This document shows, one piece after another, positions 1-10,830 of a stretch of DNA of 64,000 bases (positions are counted from its first letter, which is position 1; each line of letters begins with the position of its first letter). Under the pieces are notes generated by a model. That model was not told the DNA's origin and made no database searches. It saw only the letters and a list, made by a program, of their open reading frames with translations. The position numbers were made by a program, and so were the translations under genes. The DNA comes from Telopea speciosissima. Its lineage: Eukaryota > Streptophyta > Magnoliopsida > Proteales > Proteaceae. Location of the stretch: the NCBI RefSeq assembly GCF_018873765.1, contig NC_057919.1:24902698-24966697 (forward strand), in the 5' to 3' direction.

Positions 1-169
1 CTCACCCCCTGTGCGCACATGTGTGCATGCGCAGTGTATAATAGACAGTATAACCTTTATATTTGAGTTTGAGCATCCACAGGATCCATAAATAACTTTT
101 GGGTCATATATGTAAGGTTAGAAGCTTTTATATGGCTAACAAAATTTAGCCATAGTATGTTACTCTCTA

Positions 170-1447
170 CTTGGTAAGGGTGTAAATCAGTTTCGGTTTT
201 GGTTTATCGGTTCAGTTTCAGTTTGGTTCAAGATGTAATGAACTTAACTAAACCGATTATTAATCGGTTGCAATTTCCCAAACCAAAACCCATTAATACG
301 GTTTGGCTTGATCTGTTCCTAGTCGGTTTCCCCTTCACTAGAGTTGCAAAACAAATCCATGATATCCCCCCCCCCCCCCCACCCCCGAACACACACTCAC
401 ACACACAAAGGATTAACTGCTGAATAATCTGGAAATTTCTGCATTGCAAGAGTGTGGAAGTCCATCAAATACAATAGATATAAAACAGCAAGAAGAGAGT
501 CAACACTCTCCGTCTCTCTCATTCTCAGTCACTCACTTTCACACTCTCTCCTTTTCTTAAGCTTCTTCTTGATATGGAATATTATAATATTTAGTCGGAC
601 AATATGGTGTGTAACTTTTGTTACACTAGGACAGATAATGAGGTGGTGAAACTCGATGAGAGGGAAATTCCACAAAGTGATTATTTTAGATATCTTGGCT
701 CAATCATAAATAAAGAAGGTGATATAGAGGATGATGTTTCGCAGAGAATTAAAATAAGATGGATGAAGTGGAGAGTTGCGTTCGGAGTGCTGTGTAATTG
801 GCGTATCCCTTTAAAACTTAAAAGAAAATTTTATAGGCCAGTCATAAGACTGGCTATGATATATGGTATGAAATGTTGGGTAGTTAAGAAGCATCATATA
901 GATAAACTTAGTGTAATGGAGATGAGGATGTTGAGATGGATGAGTGGAAAAACTAGGAAGGATAAAGTAAGGAATGATCATATTAGAGCTGGTTTGGGAG
1001 TAGCCCTAATACGTGATAAGCTACAAGAAAGTCATTTGAGGTGGCATGGCCATGTTCAACGGAGGCCTTTGGATGCTCCAATACGGAATAGTGATTTGAT
1101 TCAGATTGAAGGAACTAAAAGAGCTAGGGGCAGACCTAAAATGACCTTAGGAGAAGTGGTGAAGAAAGACATGCATAGCTTAGGGCTTGTTTCAAATATG
1201 ACCTCAAATTGAGCTGATCTGATTGGAGGGCAAGGATCCATGTAGCCGACCCCATTTAGATGGGATAAGTCTGAGTTGTTGTTGTTGTTAATCAGTTTAC
1301 AACGCACAGTTTCTCAGTTAAAGACCGAAACCTATTATTAGACTTCAAAACAAAAACGAACCAATTATAATGGTTCAGTTCAGTTCGGTTCGATTTTAAA
1401 CGGCCAGTTTCATTTCTTATCGGTTCCATTTCAGAATTGACACTCTT
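170..1447. mobile_element. Non-autonomous inverted-repeat DNA element, interrupted by an RTE LINE
   Basis: The ends match as imperfect inverted repeats. The left reads TAAGGGTGTAAATC near 175; the right, reverse-complemented, reads TAAGAGTGTCAATT near 1448. Subterminal sequence on both sides is rich in CGGTT/CGGTTT words (180-300 and 1370-1430), typical of small plant TIR elements. The 10-mer TTACTCTCTA occurs at 160-169 and 1446-1455 and may be the target duplication, although six bases (CTTGGT) then lie between it and the left repeat. No transposase is present. Most of the interior is an RTE LINE. The hAT-like assignment is by resemblance of the terminal GGGTGTCAA word only. Confidence 0.5.
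588..1291 (+). mobile_element. 5'-truncated RTE-type LINE, 3' end of the reverse transcriptase ORF
   Basis: An open frame from 604 to 1212 (202 codons) encodes the last part of an RTE-clade non-LTR retrotransposon protein. Recognisable words include YLGSIINKEG, the MLRWMSGKTRKDKVRNDHIR block and HGHVQRRP. This is the region downstream of the catalytic palm, so no active site is present and the copy cannot be autonomous. After the stop comes the typical RTE 3' end: ATCCATGTAGCCGACCCCAT, then a (TTG)n tail ending at about 1291. Sequence matching the frame begins at about 588, where the element is truncated. It sits inside the inverted-repeat element. A decayed minus-strand relative lies at 62.99-63.79 kb. 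Confidence 0.88.
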
Positions 1448-1813
1448 ACTCTCTAATCCCTAAACCTTGAGAAGCCAGTGTCTAGGATAAAGTAATTACG
1501 TGTTTCTAAGATCATCCATCCATCATGATTTATCAGAGCAGACTCTTAAGGTTCGGAAAATTTTCCAGAATCATCGCTCCCATCTCTTGGTACTGAAAAC
1601 ATGAGACTGACATATATCCTTTTTTTTTTTTTTTGTTGGATTGACGTTGCAAAAGAATATTGTATTTCCCTTGATACCACTTATATGCTGTTTAAATCGG
1701 GTTCGATTATAATCTAGACTAGCAGATAATCTCACCTTGAGATGTATCCATTTCAGACAACTTTTCAGCACACCTGGTATTGAGCACCAGAGGAGGGTGC
1801 GAGTTAGGTTATT

Positions 1814-2038
1814 ACAACAACAAACTCAATCTTATCCCAACTTAATGGGGTCGGCGACATGGATCCAAGCAAAACAGAGTTCTAACCGAAAAAAGGGAAA
1901 GAAAGGATGGGAAAGGAGAGATGGGGCAAGAGATTAAAAAGAAAAGAAAAGATGGGAAATAAATAAAACAAGATGAAAGATAGTAAGTGGAAAGAGGTAC
2001 AGCCCAGCACGGCAAGAGAATCTCAGCTAAATGGGGTC
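1814..2038 (-). mobile_element. SINE-like or truncated RTE 3' end with a 16-bp target duplication
   Basis: Read on the minus strand, the element ends with a GGATCCATGTCGCCGACCCC block, AGTTGGGATAAG and a GTTGTTG-type tail. This is the same 3' end as the RTE copies in this window. The flanks carry TGCGAGTTAGGTTATT (1798-1813) and TGCGAGTTAGATTATT (2039-2054). That 15-of-16 match fits target-primed reverse transcription. The body has no ORF and is pyrimidine-rich on the minus strand. It may be a SINE that borrows the RTE tail or simply a 5'-truncated RTE; no clear Pol III boxes were seen. Confidence 0.65.
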
Positions 2039-2054
2039 TGCGAGTTAGATTATT

Positions 2055-3513
2055 GCTTGTGTTAATTATTGCTCCATTGAGACAACTTGGGTTACCGCAA
2101 AAGTGAATTGCAAACCCCAAACCAACTTCCAGCTTTGCTCTTGTCTTTTGAACTTTTACTCATTGACCCTAAGACCCTTTGTTTATTCCATAGGAATCCT
2201 ATATTGTTCACCATATTTACCAGAATGTCATCACTTTCTTATTGGGTTATGTACTTTTATTTAATTATGAGATTGCCACTGCCATTATACATTGAGATAG
2301 TTAGGCGCTTGGTTGGGTCCATAGCAAGCCCAAACAGGGTTTTCGAACCCGGATTGCATGAATTATTTATAAATTTGCCATTGGGATTGTATATTGCCAT
2401 ATTATTGTTGAGGTGGGCCCTTGATCACATCAATTTCGATTGCAATTTTTCAAGATTGGTATTTGCATGGAGTGATGGTTGTTATTATCGGAAATTATTG
2501 TTTGGTTGGATCTGCTTAAATCTGGTTTATCTGGTATTGGCTACCGTGAGGGGGAGATTGGAATTTATTGGGATCTTACTTACATGGAGATTATTTCTAC
2601 CATGAAGGGGTGAAATGGAGATTATTTTATTGAGATCTTGTTGCAGCTACTCTTAATTATTGGAATATTTGTGATGCTGATTATTAGTGGTCATTATTTG
2701 TCCACGTGTAATGCTACATGTGAGGGGGAGTGTTAATTATTCAAGACTGGTTTTGCTTTTAGTATCTAGTCTTATTGGTCCAATCTGGAGCTTTCTTTTG
2801 ATATATATGTATACTCTAGCTTATGGGGGAGTGTTAATTATTGTAACATTGTAGGGGGAGTTTTCACTCTATCGTGACTTGGTGTCTTGGAGTTCTAGTG
2901 TGTTTAGTAGTTGTCTCTAAGTTAGTCTGTTTGAGTTGTAGCTAATTTCTATTTCTGATTCCTATTACAAATAGGAGTCTGTTGCTATATACTTCTTCAG
3001 ATATAAAATGGCTTTGGGGTGTGGGGGGGGGGGGGGACTGCTGGTAGTGACTTATGTTCTCTAGACAGTCCCCCTTTCTCTCATTTTTCTCCCATCTCTT
3101 CTCTTCCTCTCGGTTCACTGGTTTGACCTTTCTGATATTGTTACATCTTGAACTCTTGATTTCCTCATCACTGAATTAGTTCACACCTTAGGATCAAGTG
3201 GTTTTGGTTTGGGACCACTTGGGTGATCAAAATTTTATTTAGGTGCTACCTAGATTATTGTCTGAACTCTTGATTTTTACAACACTGAATTAGTTAATGT
3301 TTGAGGATAGTGTTTGTGGTGTGGATCTATGTGGCTTATGAACATTTCATTTTATTCATGGTTAAATACTTTGATGTGGGACATTGAAATACTTTGATAT
3401 AGGACTATGGATGGTCAAAATCTCCTCAAAGATCTGATTTGGCAACATGTGAAGTGCAAAATTAAATGGTGTTGTAGGTTTGCAGGTGGATCCCAAGGAT
3501 ACCCACGTAAATA
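2055..3513. other. Gene-free stretch; possible copia LTR fragment at 2731-3180
   Basis: No convincing exon is seen. A polypurine run TGAGGGGGAG (2721-2730) is followed by TGTTAATTATT, and the same pairing recurs at 2826-2842 (period 101 bp). That arrangement looks like a polypurine tract plus LTR start, and the following AT-rich DNA could be an LTR remnant. No matching second LTR, primer-binding site or coding domain was found, so this is tentative. A G-run of about 16 bases lies near 3021-3036. If the AP4S gene starts outside the window, this stretch is intronic to it. Confidence 0.3.
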
Positions 3514-3521
3514 TTCCGGAG

Positions 3522-3640
3522 CATAGTTGTCATGGCGTCTAGGCAACCCAAGGCATTGGAGGGTGTCCAGATGCAAAGCGACACCAACAAGGCGACCAAG
3601 TCGTCCAAGGCGCTCGCCTAGTGACACCTTGACAACTATG
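3522..3640. mobile_element. 119-bp MITE with near-perfect 8-bp target duplication
   Basis: The termini are CATAGTTGTCA and TGACAACTATG, exact inverted repeats of 11 bp, and the wider ends remain partly complementary. The flanks are TTCCGGAG (3514-3521) and TTCCCGAG (3641-3648), matching at 7 of 8 bases. Length, hairpin potential and lack of coding fit a MITE; an 8-bp duplication suggests the hAT superfamily. It lies about 250 bp upstream of the first visible AP4S exon, in an apparent intron. Confidence 0.75.
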
Positions 3641-3893
3641 TTCCCGAGTAAGCACTATTCTTTGGTTGACTAGTTCAGTGTATTTGGTGGTTGGTCCGCA
3701 AAATCATTTAATTTGGTGCCTTATTTTTTTTACTAAATTGAATGTTTGTCAATAGACATTCCCCATATTGTTTTGAGCTTCTGCAGGAACTTTCCAATGT
3801 TGTTTTGTCACGTTTCCTAATCTCATCGTTTTTGAGATGACTACAATGTTAAGTGACTGCACAAATAATCTTCTCTTTTCACATTTTGTGCAG

Positions 3894-4274
3894 AATGAGT
3901 TAGCTATATTGGAATTCATTCATCTGATTGTGGAAACTATGGATCGCCATTTTGGCAATGTGGTAAGGCCCCACAATTAAATCCATGAGTTATAAGCTCT
4001 CTCTCTCTCTCTCTTGATAGGGAAGTTATAACCCACTTCTATCTGAAGTTACTATGCTTCCCTGCTTCTGTTATATCAAACTAAAAACTCGTGCGATTAA
4101 TTGATTTCTAACTTTTTTGTTGAAAACTAAAATATTCAGTGCGAACTGGACATAATGTTGCATCTGGAGAAGGCACATTTCATGTTGGAAGAAATGGTCA
4201 TGAATGGGTGTATTGTCGAGACAAGCAAGTCGAACATTCTGGCTCCAATTCAATTGATGGACAGAACTTCCTAG
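3894..4274 (+). CDS. AP4S: AP-4 complex subunit sigma, last two exons
   Basis: Two exons of the small (sigma) subunit of the AP-4 adaptor, which sorts cargo at the trans-Golgi network as part of a heterotetramer. Exon a (3894-3962, 23 codons) follows TTTGTGCAG and ends before GTAAGG; it encodes NELAILEFIHLIVETMDRHF and GNV. Exon b (4140-4274) follows ATATTCAG and encodes CELDIMLHLEKAHFMLEEMV through VETSKSNILAPIQLMDRTS, then TAG. The FGNV/CELD junction and the ETSKSNI tail match the sigma-4 type better than sigma-1, -2 or -3. Phases are compatible, with no break. The N-terminal exons (about 75 residues expected in the family) were not found in 1-3893, so the gene probably begins left of the window. 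Confidence 0.82.
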
Positions 4275-5462
4275 CTATTTCAATCAAGTCACAACTGACT
4301 CTTATGTATCAAATTTGGGCTACTACATGGCATTTTCTTTTACCCCTTCTCATTGTTGTTGATGGTGAACAGTGATATATTTGTTTGCACGACATATGCT
4401 GTATCATAAGCAAGGCAAAACCTTCTTACTTACCAGTTTTTTCCTCTCAATCCCCTCTGATAAAATGTTCATATCCCATGATTAAACACTTGCATTGAGG
4501 TAAGCTTTATCTTTGGGTGTGGAGTTGGGTCCTGAATCTGTGACAATTGAAGGTGTTCCTCTGAGTCTCTGCTTCCATTTGGGAACATCTCCTCCAAGTT
4601 GAATCACAAATGGTTCTCCTTGGGCTATTACTTGAATAATTGAAGAATGTCGCTAGCTTCTTTTTTGTTTTCCTTCTTTTGATGTTATTAATTGGGTTCC
4701 TTGGACTGTCAACTTTGTTGCTTGCTAACGGGTCCTCCATGGACTTAGTTCTCTCCTACTCTGATTTCTTATGCTATGCATTAACCTCTAAGGCTGTATT
4801 ATTGTTTTCTTTGACTAGATGAAATTTTTCCTTTTGGGCTGGTGGCTATGTAAAGAAAAAAATCTACATCCTCTATACGATGTACAGTACCTTGTCTGGT
4901 GCACTCTTCATTTTCCATTTTGCACAAATCTGGAAGGTTCTGGAAAGACTTTCACTCCTTTCTTCCTTTCTCTTGAGGGGTTTGATACTTCAAGTCAATA
5001 TCTAGTTTACCTTTTATGGTTGGGTTTTGTATGTGGACACCAAGATCACATGGTTCTTGCACGTGGAGCTCATGTGGCACCGAGGGAGAAGAAGTGTCGG
5101 CCCTTACCAGATTGTTGCACTTTCCAGGAGTTGAACACTCGACCTCCCTGCTTTGATACTGTGTGCACTACTGTTTCACTTAATTGTTAGGGAAAAGCAA
5201 CATTAATGTATACATCAACACAAAAAAAAAAAAAAGTTCTAGCCATACTGCGATACAATGAATTTTGTTTTGGTGCTCAAGCAGTTGTTGATCAGAAGCC
5301 AAAAGCGATGGTTTTGTGCCTGAGCAGCTGTTGTAGATCAAAAACCAAAATCGATGGCAAAGGCTGCACTAAACCATACCATCTGATGGAATTGAGGCGA
5401 TGTAGCCTCAGATGAGATCTCAACTCAGCCCCTCCGAAAATTAGCAGAATACTTGACCTTCA
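4275..5462. other. AP4S 3' flank and gene-free DNA; possible SINE at 5088-5176
   Basis: No exon is recognised. The first part is likely AP4S 3' UTR and flank. On the minus strand, 5176 to about 5088 reads GTATCAAAGCAGGGAGGTCG followed by AGTGTTCAACTCCTGG. This resembles the tRNA-derived head (A/B-box-like) of plant SINEs, but no tail or target duplication was confirmed. An A-run lies at about 5222-5235. Confidence 0.3.
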
Positions 5463-5804
5463 ATGCCTCATATGGAAGCGTTTGATGCATCAGGGTTTCT
5501 ACCTACAGCTGCCTTTGTGGTGAGTGTCAATGTGCCCAGCATTGTTTTGAGCCCGATTCTTATACTGGAAGGGATAGTGATACTGCTGGTAGCTACTGGG
5601 TTTGGTGTGGCAGCATTGTCGGCTTTGCCCTCCTGGATCTACAAGACTACAACTACGTAGTTGGGAAGCACCCTCTGGGCGGGCGACCAACTTGATTATG
5701 CAGGATCCAAGGTAGCTGATAAGGCCAAAGATGTGAGAAAAAGGCTTAAGGAGTATGGGTAGTATGTGCAGCACAAAGCTCATGAGGTTACTCGAGGATC
5801 TTGA
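5463..5804 (+). pseudogene. Oleosin pseudogene
   Basis: The frame starting at ATG 5463 shows a hydrophobic hairpin (VSVNVPSIVLSPILIL, then IVILLVATGFGVAALSAL) ending in the oleosin-type SWIYK. After a stop (TAG at about 5658) the same frame continues with the amphipathic C-terminal region DQLDYAGSKVADKAKDV. A second stop (TAG near 5760) precedes YVQHKAHEVTRGS and TGA at 5802-5804. Oleosins coat seed oil bodies, with the hairpin in the triacylglycerol core. The proline knot is atypical: the segment before SP is one residue short and the final proline is missing. The N-terminal arm is absent or unrecognisable. Two in-frame stops make this non-functional. No intron, tail or target duplication was seen, so its origin is unclear. 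Confidence 0.7.
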
Positions 5805-6576
5805 TCAAAGAATTGGAGGAAGTTTGGAACCTCTGAGTTGAGGTGTTAGCTAACCATACATGTTGCTAAGTTGGCTTTCTCTTTTATCTCTACTTAGGAA
5901 AATAATGTCTCTCTGGTTTGTTCTTGTGTGCTAATCGTTGCCTGTTGGGATATTTTCTTACTAATAAATAACCATAGTTTTAGACTTTGCAACGCTATGA
6001 GTAGTAATGTAGTAGTATGATTCAAAAGAGCATTAGGCTTCATACTTAATTTGCAGTATTAAGAATCTAGATTTTAAATCAAAGCTGTGGTGATCTCGTT
6101 AATTGTTTCATGGAAAAAGGATCCACACGATGCTGTCATGCAGATTCTTTCACACACACTCTCATCAAAAAAGGCGTCCCCGGCCACACACCTTCTCGCT
6201 GCTCCCTCCCTTGAGTACTGTATAATATCTGTTATATTGGATGAACTCCCTTCACCACCACTGCTACCACAACTCAATTTGCCACCAACGCCACCCCACA
6301 TTATACTACCATGCTCGTAGTTCCTATCCCAGTTTAGAACGGTTAGATGGGAATGAGGAGAATCTGGAGTCTCCCCCTCATCCGATCTTGAAATTTAGGT
6401 TTCCAAAGTTGTTATGGCCACCAGTACCCTTTGATACCGCCATGGCAGCCGATTTGCCTTGGCCTGTACCCAAAATCCCTCAACAACAATAGATTAGGAA
6501 ACTCATCCATATTTGGTCAACTTTAGTTTCCCGTATTTGGGCGTGATTGATCTATAAAGAGATGATTTGAAGCTAA
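5805..6576. other. Gene-free stretch
   Basis: No recognisable exon. An open stretch at about 6087-6490 is Pro/Ser/Leu-rich in several frames, with no family signature and no splice context, and is probably chance. Nothing else stands out. Confidence 0.5.
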
Positions 6577-6855
6577 GGCTCTGTTTGCTTCGGCGTAATT
6601 TTACTTTGAAAATTTTATATGTTGAAAAGTTTTCCAATGTTTATTGCCATACAAAAACACACACTAAAAAAATTTTCAACATGTAAAATTTTATGGCAAA
6701 ACAAACAGAGCCTAAGAATTTTTCGTAGGTGAAAATATCACTAAAATCAGAACTTTTCTAATCCGATATAATGGATTGATCTTCATGCAATATATGGCAT
6801 TATTTCGAAAAATATTTAAATGTAAAATTTTAGGGCAAAACAAAAGGAGCCTAAG
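6577..6855. mobile_element. hAT-like MITE plus a related half copy
   Basis: GGCTCTGTTTG at 6577 and its exact complement CAAACAGAGCC ending at 6712 delimit a 136-bp AT-rich palindromic element. The interior ATGTAAAATTTTATGGCAAAAC pattern before the right end is repeated at 6820-6855 as ATGTAAAATTTTAGGGCAAA followed by ACAAAAGGAGCC, so a second right end lies next to the first. GGCTCTGTTTG-type ends are common in plant hAT MITEs. No clean 8-bp target duplication was found. Confidence 0.6.
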
Positions 6856-8066
6856 TGTTTTGGCTTATCTTTTAGTGTTGCAAGTGAAACACCTCCAATG
6901 GTTCACAACACTTAACACCAAACCCATAGAAATATGAATTGATCTTCATTCAACGCTTTGATTGAGAAGAATGCAACGAAATCCTCATTCGAACAATAAC
7001 AATCCCAACACTTGGGGGGAGAGAGAGAGAGCTCTTCTAAATTGTGAGTTTATGTAATGACTAATATTTAATTTCTCTCCTCTTAAGGTTAATATATAGC
7101 CAAATAAGATTCCTCCCCTTATTTGGATTACTAGTGCCAAGTGATGCAATCCTATTGGGTGTGTACTAAGGTAAGTTACACTGAGTCACACTCAATCATC
7201 TAATTAAGTTAATTGCCCATAAGGACAACTTAGTATGATAATAGCCATAAAACCCATAATTGATAGGAAACATTATGTATAGGTCCCTTCACTTTACTTT
7301 ATCTCACAATAGACCTTAATACATGGAATTAAATTATTGTGACTACCCTAGTCTACTGATCAACTAGTATAGAGCATCTTGATCACTAATTGAACAATAA
7401 AACAATACCATAAAATATATTTATTACATATAATAATTTTATAAATTCTTTATAAAGACTTTACAATTAAACCACTGAGCTCAGAATTTTCGTCCAATTG
7501 GATTCTTTCTCGAGATACGTTGTAAGTGGATTCCTTATTAAGTGCCGCTTACGTTGATAATCAAGTACAGTGGACTAGTGCGGTGATGTATAACTAGCTA
7601 GATGTAAACATCAACCTTATATTGACTAAAACACAAAGTGTCAGTTTGCAATGATAAAGGTCTCTCATGTCTAGGGATCACACAACTATCAAGAATCCTT
7701 TCACAATAAATATTCGATAGTAAACTATGCCAAGTTCTCGAATGATCGAGTCCGATACACACACACAAAAGTGTATTCACATGTATGTCTAGAATTCTCA
7801 TTCCAAAAAACACAGTGCAAAAACCATTCAAACAAAGAGCCCAACTCTATCCCTAATTGTGAACACTTCAAGGTCATACCTCTAGACATACAATCATACT
7901 AAATATTGCAAACGTGAATTAATTAAAATCAAACCATTTATTTGGATCTAATGAAAACTATATCCAATATTTTTATGTTCAAAACAAAATTTAAGGGTTC
8001 AGAAATTAATGTCATGCCAATCGATCTCAGCTGATAAAGTTAAAAATAGTATATAAAACAAAATAG
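6856..8066. other. Gene-free AT-rich stretch
   Basis: No exon, domain or element boundary could be supported. A short (GA)n run lies at 7017-7031. The style (AT-rich, no ORF over about 75 codons) fits an old LTR or other decayed repeat, but no ends were identified. Confidence 0.4.
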
Positions 8067-8768
8067 AGCAAATTACATGGCCCTCCCATGGACTATGGTC
8101 CTATTACTAACCACCCTCCCCCCGTATTTTAAACAATTACATGGACTTCCACTGGACTGTGGTGGGACTTACAAGTAACCCAATGGCCATATTACCCTTT
8201 GTTAGTGTAGTTTTACCTTTTCATTATAAAACCTTGAGATATGTGCTCAACATGCCATTGTTCCAACCTCATCTTCCATCTCACCTCTTTCTCCGACAAC
8301 TTGCATGTATCAACCTGTCAACTCCGACGATCTACAAGGAGTAATCTCTCCAATCCAGCAATCTTCGAGTTGCAAAACCAATGACCAACTCCGACGACTC
8401 TGCAACAACACTTTTCTTCTTACTCTTGAATGGATTCTTTATAATGGCTTTATGATTTCACATCAAAGATGGAAGCTCAAAGCCTTTGATCCTTAAAAGG
8501 GACTTTTGGGCAACCCCTCATTTGAAGTTTGCTGTGGGTTATTCCAATATTTCAAAAACAAGGAAAACGAAGAGAAGATGGCTTGTGGGTAATGTTGTAC
8601 GTCAGAGAAGAAGTTCCCATCACTTGTTTGCTTCAAGTACTCATCGACGTTGGTAGCCAAAACGTGATGCTTCATACGAGATTTTCACCCACAACTCAAA
8701 ACTGAATTTTGTTTTCATTCGTGAACCATCTAGAATTTCGTCTAGTGCGTTTTTTACTGGAAAATTAT

Positions 8769-8922
8769 TACCTCAATTTGCCTGTCCGTCAATTTCCTCA
8801 ATTCCCTCTAATAGAGGGAGGTGGACCCCACCCAGGCAATATGTTCGGGCAGAAGGTAGAGTGGTCATTTTCCCCCCTATTAGATGGAATTGAGAAAATT
8901 AAAGGGCAGGCAAATTGAGGGG
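8769..8922. mobile_element. MITE nested in the Pack-MULE-like element
   Basis: CCTCAATTTGCCTGTCC at 8771 pairs with the inverted GGGCAGGCAAATTGAGG ending at 8920. The complementarity continues inward through CAATTCC.TCTAATAG for roughly 55 bp per arm, leaving a short loop. It is non-coding; the target duplication is not certain. Confidence 0.6.
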
Positions 8923-9099
8923 ATAAAGATCCATATTTTACCTTGATTTGGGCATTCGAACAACGAGCAATTGGGAAGGAATTTAGTGAAGAATCTCCAA
9001 ATGAGGAAGAAGGCTCTCATGATATTGTTGAGGGAAAAGATGGTGGGGATATTTCCAACTAAAGGAGGAGGAGGTTGTGATTATGAGAGAGAAGTAGTT

Positions 9100-9410
9100 G
9101 AAGGGAAGAATGCACGAATTGATGTCCGTGCATTAACTTGGGGCTTACAGTAGCTAAAACATTGAAAGATACAGAATATGTTCTTAAGGATTTTTCTGAT
9201 CTGCCCCTTCCTATATATTTGTCAATGATCAAAGGTTTTGGCAAAGCAAAGAGATTAGAACCTGTTGTAGCTCTTGTCAAGTGACTTAAGAGAAAGAAGG
9301 AGACCAATGGTTTCGCTGGCCCAAACCTTTTCATATATAGTCTATTGGGTGTGGTGAAACAATTTTGAGCAATTTGAAGATGATGTAGTAAAAGAATGGG
9401 GGGCTAGATA
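9100..9410 (+). pseudogene. PPR protein gene fragment, N-terminal side
   Basis: Across shifting frames this stretch reads KNARIDVRAL, then words equivalent to EYVLKDFSDLPLPIY and MIKGFGKAKRLEPVVALV, then RKKETNGFAGPNLFIY. This is the start of a pentatricopeptide-repeat protein, an organellar RNA-binding family. Stops and frame changes (for example TAG after GLQ at about 9150) show decay. It lies inside the 8067-10841 inverted-repeat element and is best read as captured host sequence. Orientation agrees with the second fragment. Confidence 0.5.
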
Positions 9411-9916
9411 TTGTTCTAGCACAAACGATCCTCGAATCCACAAGATAGAATATAGAGACGAAAATGACTGATTTTCATAAATTTCAAGATGAATATTACA
9501 CGATCTTAAGAGAACTTATATAATAGATCAAAGAACAATTTGAAATTAAAAAAAATGTGCAAAAATTCAAAATTCAAAAAAGTGCACCAAAATCCAAAAG
9601 TAGAAGATGGCGCCAAAACATTAGAACCCCGAATGGCCTTGAAAATGAAGGAAATTTCAGAGGAATGCCCTGGCTAAACTAGGCAAAATGAAGGAAAATT
9701 CGAAAGAACACCCTGGCTGAACCAGGCTTTCACATATAGATGTCTATCGCCCATTTCCAAAAACCTATTATAATGGCGAATCGAATGAGTAAAGACAAAA
9801 TTATGTCGCCCAGAAGTTGGCCATTGAAAATTCAGTACTTTCTGCTAGACTAGGTCACCTTCTGCTAGTTCAGGGAATCCAAGAACTATGCTGATATCTC
9901 CTCTACATCAAGACAC

Positions 9917-10105
9917 CTAGAGAAAGTGATGGAAGAAATGGCAAAGGAAGGTATGCTTCCTTATGTTGTCACTTACAACACTTTAATGGCCATTTATTTA
10001 GAACAAGGACGATGTCTTGAAGCCCTCAATGTTCACAAGGAAATTGAAGAGAAGGGTTTATCCCCATCTCCAGTGTCCCATTCAACAAGACTTGCTGGTT
10101 TATAG
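9917..10105 (+). pseudogene. PPR repeat gene fragment
   Basis: A 62-codon frame ends in TAG at 10103-10105. It contains a clear PPR unit: VMEEMAKEGMLPYVVTYNTL, then MAIYLEQGRCLEALNVHKEI, then EEKGLSPSPVSHSTRL. The VTYNTL(M)..Y...G...EAL spacing is the canonical 35-residue helix-turn-helix. It is cut off on both sides and lies in the same inverted-repeat element as the 9.1-9.4 kb fragment, consistent with separate exonic pieces of one captured gene. No start or promoter of its own is visible. Confidence 0.65.
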
Positions 10106-10639
10106 AAGAATGGAAGATGAGAGTGGAGCCCTTAAGCATAAGAGATCTCAAGCTACTACGATGCGTAGGGGGCGAGAATGGTAGAGATGCGACGCGGATG
10201 GTGGTGGATTAAGAGTCCTGAAAACTAAGTAGGGTTGGGGTGGTACGAATGCTGGAGTAGAGGGGATTTAGATGTTACTTACAAGGATTCTGGTGTTTCA
10301 GGAGCTTCCAACGGGACGGGGAATAGAACAGGTGAAAAACTCAGGGATGTTGAACGTCGAACACAGTTGACTTGGAGGGAGCGCGACAACGGACTTGGAG
10401 GTGGGCATCGTCAATGATGTTGCTTGTGGAGGCTCTGTTAATTCGTCAAGTATGGATCCTGCTTATGGTAAGGCCCATCCCATCAGCGTTTAGGGTATCT
10501 GCAGTGATAACGGGGTGGGTTGCACGGGAGTAGTAGTAGAGGTAGGGGCCGGTGGGTAGTTGGGTTGTAGTAGGGGGTAGGGGTAAGGGGTATGTGGTGC
10601 TGCAGGAAGAAGAAGAAGCTGGGGCGGGATTGTAGAGCG

Positions 10640-10680
10640 GTCGGGTCGGGTCGGGTCGGGTCGGGTCGGGTGGGGTGGGG
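10640..10680. repeat. (TCGGG)n pentamer array
   Basis: About six TCGGG units followed by degenerate TGGGG units, inside a G-rich plus strand (10500-10690) within the Pack-MULE-like element. The G-runs could form quadruplex structures. It is not a plant telomere repeat (TTTAGGG). Confidence 0.85.
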
Positions 10681-10830
10681 TTGCAAGAAGAAGAAAGAAG
10701 GGGTAAATTTATTTTTAACATTTCAAAACTAATATCTCACTAAAACAGTCAGCCTTAAAGGGTGCGGATGTAATTATTCAAAACACCGGGGTGGGGTTTG
10801 TAAGAGGACCATGATCCAAGGGAGGGCCAT

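Noticed and set aside
2087..2605. 172-codon plus-strand frame rich in hydrophobic residues
   Set aside because: No domain, no splice context, repeat-like surroundings, and codons driven by TT-rich DNA; probably chance.
10640..10680. Possible interstitial telomere repeat
   Set aside because: The unit is TCGGG, not the plant TTTAGGG.
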